This document shows, in pieces, positions 5,887 to 7,182 of a DNA stretch of 7,182 bases. Numbering within the stretch: the stretch's first letter is position 1; each line of letters starts with the position of its first letter. Under the pieces are notes generated by a model, which was given only the letters and a program-made list of their open reading frames with translations, made no database searches and was not told the DNA's origin. The position numbers and the translations under genes were made by a program. The stretch is from Nitrospirota bacterium (GTDB lineage Bacteria > Nitrospirota > Nitrospiria > Nitrospirales > UBA8639): assembly GCA_029865515.1 (NCBI GenBank), contig JAOUGQ010000146.1:1-7182 (forward strand), given 5' to 3'.

Positions 5887-5980
5887 GTCCCATCCTTTTC
5901 AGCTGCAGGCCATTTTCTTCAATAAATGCCTATCGTAAGCCAAACGGTTTTCTACCAGCCTGGATTAACATAAAGCCAAA

Positions 5981-6013
5981 AAAAAGGGACTTGGTTTTGC
6001 CAAGTCCCTTTTT
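5981..6013. terminator. Bidirectional intrinsic terminator between STAS gene and htpX
   Basis: A perfect 14-bp stem pairs 5981-5994 with 6000-6013 around the 5-base loop TTTTG. The G/C-containing core is GGGACTTGG with CCAAGTCCC. On + the 3' arm ends in T5 (6009-6013), and on - the complementary run at 5978-5985 gives T8. It lies 23 bases past the htpX stop and 94 bases past the STAS stop, so it serves both convergent transcripts; the - direction looks stronger. Confidence 0.9.
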
Positions 6014-6035
6014 GGAAATCCGGATGTCTGAAACG

Positions 6036-6920
6036 TTAGAGTTGCCGTAAGGCGGCCACCCGATCTTCAATTGGCGGGTGGGTGGCAAAGATTTGCATGA
6101 AACTATGGGATTTCCCCGATATTTTCATTGTGGCTAAGGCATCCTGAGAACTGTATTCGAATTGTGCGCGTTGCACCCAACGATCGATCCCTTGAAGGGC
6201 GGAGATCATATGGTCTTTTCCTACCGTGTTGGCCGCGAATCGGTCGGCTGCAAATTCCCGACGACGGGACCACCAACTAATCGGAATCATCGCCAGGACG
6301 GATAGGATAATTTGCAAACCGATATAGACGGCAAATCCCAATGCCTCATTGCGTTCAGCCATTTGCCGATATATGAACCGGCTAATAAAGTACACGAAGG
6401 TATTCATGAGACCTGCCAGGACGGTGGTGGTAAACATGTCCCCGTTATAGACATGGCCCATTTCATGGGCGAGAACCGCCCGGACTTCCCCTTCATTCAG
6501 ATTGTTGAGTAACCCGGTGGAAACAGCCACCATGGAGTTGTTTTTGGTTGGCCCGGTGGCAAAGGCATTGGGATCTGGTGATTCATAAATCCAGACTTCC
6601 GGCATAGAGATATTGAGCTTTTCAGCAATTTTTTGGACTGTTTCATACACCACTCTCTCGGCCTGGGTTCGTGGTTCGGTAATTTGCGTACAGTCTATAA
6701 AGGCCCTGGCCATTTGTTTGGAGAAGGCCAAACTGATAAAGGCTCCACCAAACCCGATGACAAAAGCCCATAAAAGGTCCTGTTGGGCAAATGACCCACG
6801 AAGATCAATCCCAAAAGCCGGCAGGACCACTTCCGACAAAATGGTGAAAGAAATCGAGAGGGTAATAAAGATCAGGATATTGGCGATAAGTAATAAACCA
6901 ATTCCTTTGAGTTTTTTCAT
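6036..6920 (-). CDS. htpX: Membrane-bound zinc metalloprotease HtpX
   Basis: HtpX (peptidase M48B) is an inner-membrane protease with a cytoplasmic active site that degrades misfolded membrane proteins, overlapping FtsH in quality control. The 294 residues match the E. coli protein (293). Two hydrophobic segments occur near the N-terminus (about 7-29 and 50-67). The zinc site HEMGH (152-156) follows, with H152 and H156 as ligands and E153 as the catalytic base. The following segment NGDMFTTTVLAG is typical. Two more hydrophobic segments lie at about 163-182 and 195-215. The third zinc ligand is E222 in RREFAADRFA, and the family ending THPPIEDRVAALR closes the protein. I chose ATG 6920 because AGGGAG sits 7 bases upstream; an in-frame TTG at 6926 is too close to that site. 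The gene stands alone, convergent with the STAS gene, and is in the usual position for none of its neighbours. Confidence 0.95.
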   Translation of the reverse strand: MKKLKGIGLLLIANILIFITLSISFTILSEVVLPAFGIDLRGSFAQQDLLWAFVIGFGGAFISLAFSKQMARAFIDCTQITEPRTQAERVVYETVQKIAEKLNISMPEVWIYESPDPNAFATGPTKNNSMVAVSTGLLNNLNEGEVRAVLAHEMGHVYNGDMFTTTVLAGLMNTFVYFISRFIYRQMAERNEALGFAVYIGLQIILSVLAMIPISWWSRRREFAADRFAANTVGKDHMISALQGIDRWVQRAQFEYSSQDALATMKISGKSHSFMQIFATHPPIEDRVAALRQL

Positions 6921-7052
6921 AGACAATCTCCCTTACTTTTGTTGCTTACCGTAATTGGTGGATGATAGCTGATGTGTTTGACATCACAAATGATAGTTTA
7001 ACAAACCCTTTAACGGATTTTCGGTACCTGTGTGTTTGATTCAACATGTTGG

Positions 7053-7080
7053 AAGATAACACCTTTTACCTGAGAGTCAA
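7053..7080 (-). promoter_or_regulatory. Candidate sigma70 promoter for htpX
   Basis: On the - strand TTGACT (7080-7075) and TATCTT (7058-7053) are spaced by 16 bases. The predicted start near 7046 gives an htpX leader of about 125 bases. The -35 matches 5 of 6 consensus positions and the -10 matches 4 of 6. Confidence 0.45.
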
Positions 7081-7109
7081 GAGCGTGAATTGGGTGACGC
7101 TCCTCTTGA
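7077..7109. other. Bulged inverted repeat abutting the htpX promoter
   Basis: TCAAGAGCGT (7077-7086) pairs with ACGCTC (7097-7102) and then TTGA (7106-7109), leaving three bases (7103-7105) bulged, around a 10-base loop. An alternative pairing is CAAGAG (7078-7083) with CTCTTG (7103-7108). The repeat overlaps the proposed -35 and extends upstream of it, so it could be a regulator site. It does not match the CIRCE heat-shock operator. A chance origin is possible. Confidence 0.35.
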
Positions 7110-7182
7110 AAACCGTTATGATAACCTTCTCTCACACGGGGGGATTTTTTCCTGGTCATGCTATTTTTAAATCATTATACAC

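Larger units (their letters stand above)
6927..7182. other. htpX upstream region without a gene
   Basis: I see no coding sequence in these 256 bases. Apart from the promoter and the larger hairpin listed separately, there is a small 6-bp hairpin TGATGT/ACATCA (6970-6975/6981-6986) inside the likely htpX leader. An 11-base palindrome GTTATGATAAC lies at 7115-7125. On the - strand a TATAAT at 7179-7174 could be a further -10, but its -35 would lie beyond the window. No clear sigma32-type pair was found. Confidence 0.5.

Noticed and set aside
7138..7150. GGGGGGATTTTTT read as a + strand intrinsic terminator
   Set aside because: There is a T-run but no matching upstream C-rich arm to form a stem, and no + strand gene ends nearby.

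Overview
This window looks like ordinary bacterial chromosome. The gene content (HLGH-type TyrS, GcvH beside a dihydrolipoyl dehydrogenase, a ComEA-type protein, HtpX), middling G+C and strong sigma70-like promoter matches fit a Gram-negative-type bacterium. The overall protein flavour reminds me of Nitrospira-like Nitrospirota, but this is an impression, not proof. I see no transposase, phage gene, CRISPR array or toxin-antitoxin pair.

Layout. (1) Positions 2-1129 (+) hold a probably 5'-incomplete gene for a PgaB C-terminal-like (GHL13/GH153-type) TIM-barrel protein, with a G9 tract inside the coding sequence. (2) A 206-base leader follows. (3) A tight four-gene run on + comes next: gcvH (1336-1719), lpdA (1722-3125), a membrane-anchored ComEA-type helix-hairpin-helix protein (3122-3718, ATGA overlap with lpdA) and tyrS (3751-4974). 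(4) A near-consensus promoter (5052-5080) drives a tRNA-Gly(CCC) gene at 5100-5174 with encoded CCA. (5) About 380 bases without a gene follow. They contain a perfect 20-bp dyad (5240-5259) and an extended -10 promoter whose probable start point abuts a second dyad (5406-5423). (6) A small single-domain STAS protein (5554-5886, +) lies next. (7) A 14-bp bidirectional terminator (5981-6013) separates it from convergent htpX (6036-6920, -). (8) About 260 bases of htpX upstream region carry a promoter candidate and hairpins.

How the genes relate. GcvH (lipoyl carrier of glycine cleavage) and LpdA (which reoxidises the dihydrolipoyl arm) are direct biochemical partners. No gcvT, gcvP or lipoate-attachment gene is in view, so these must be elsewhere. 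The ComEA-type gene and tyrS appear co-transcribed with them by spacing, without an obvious functional link. HtpX is an inner-membrane quality-control protease and stands alone. The STAS gene is an orphan here: no kinase, phosphatase, sigma factor or transporter partner is adjacent, and its domain lacks the usual phospho-acceptor Ser/Thr.

I looked for an undescribed system and do not think one is demonstrated. The most worthwhile items are the non-canonical orphan STAS protein with its operator-like promoter, the isolated 20-bp dyad, and the G9 tract.
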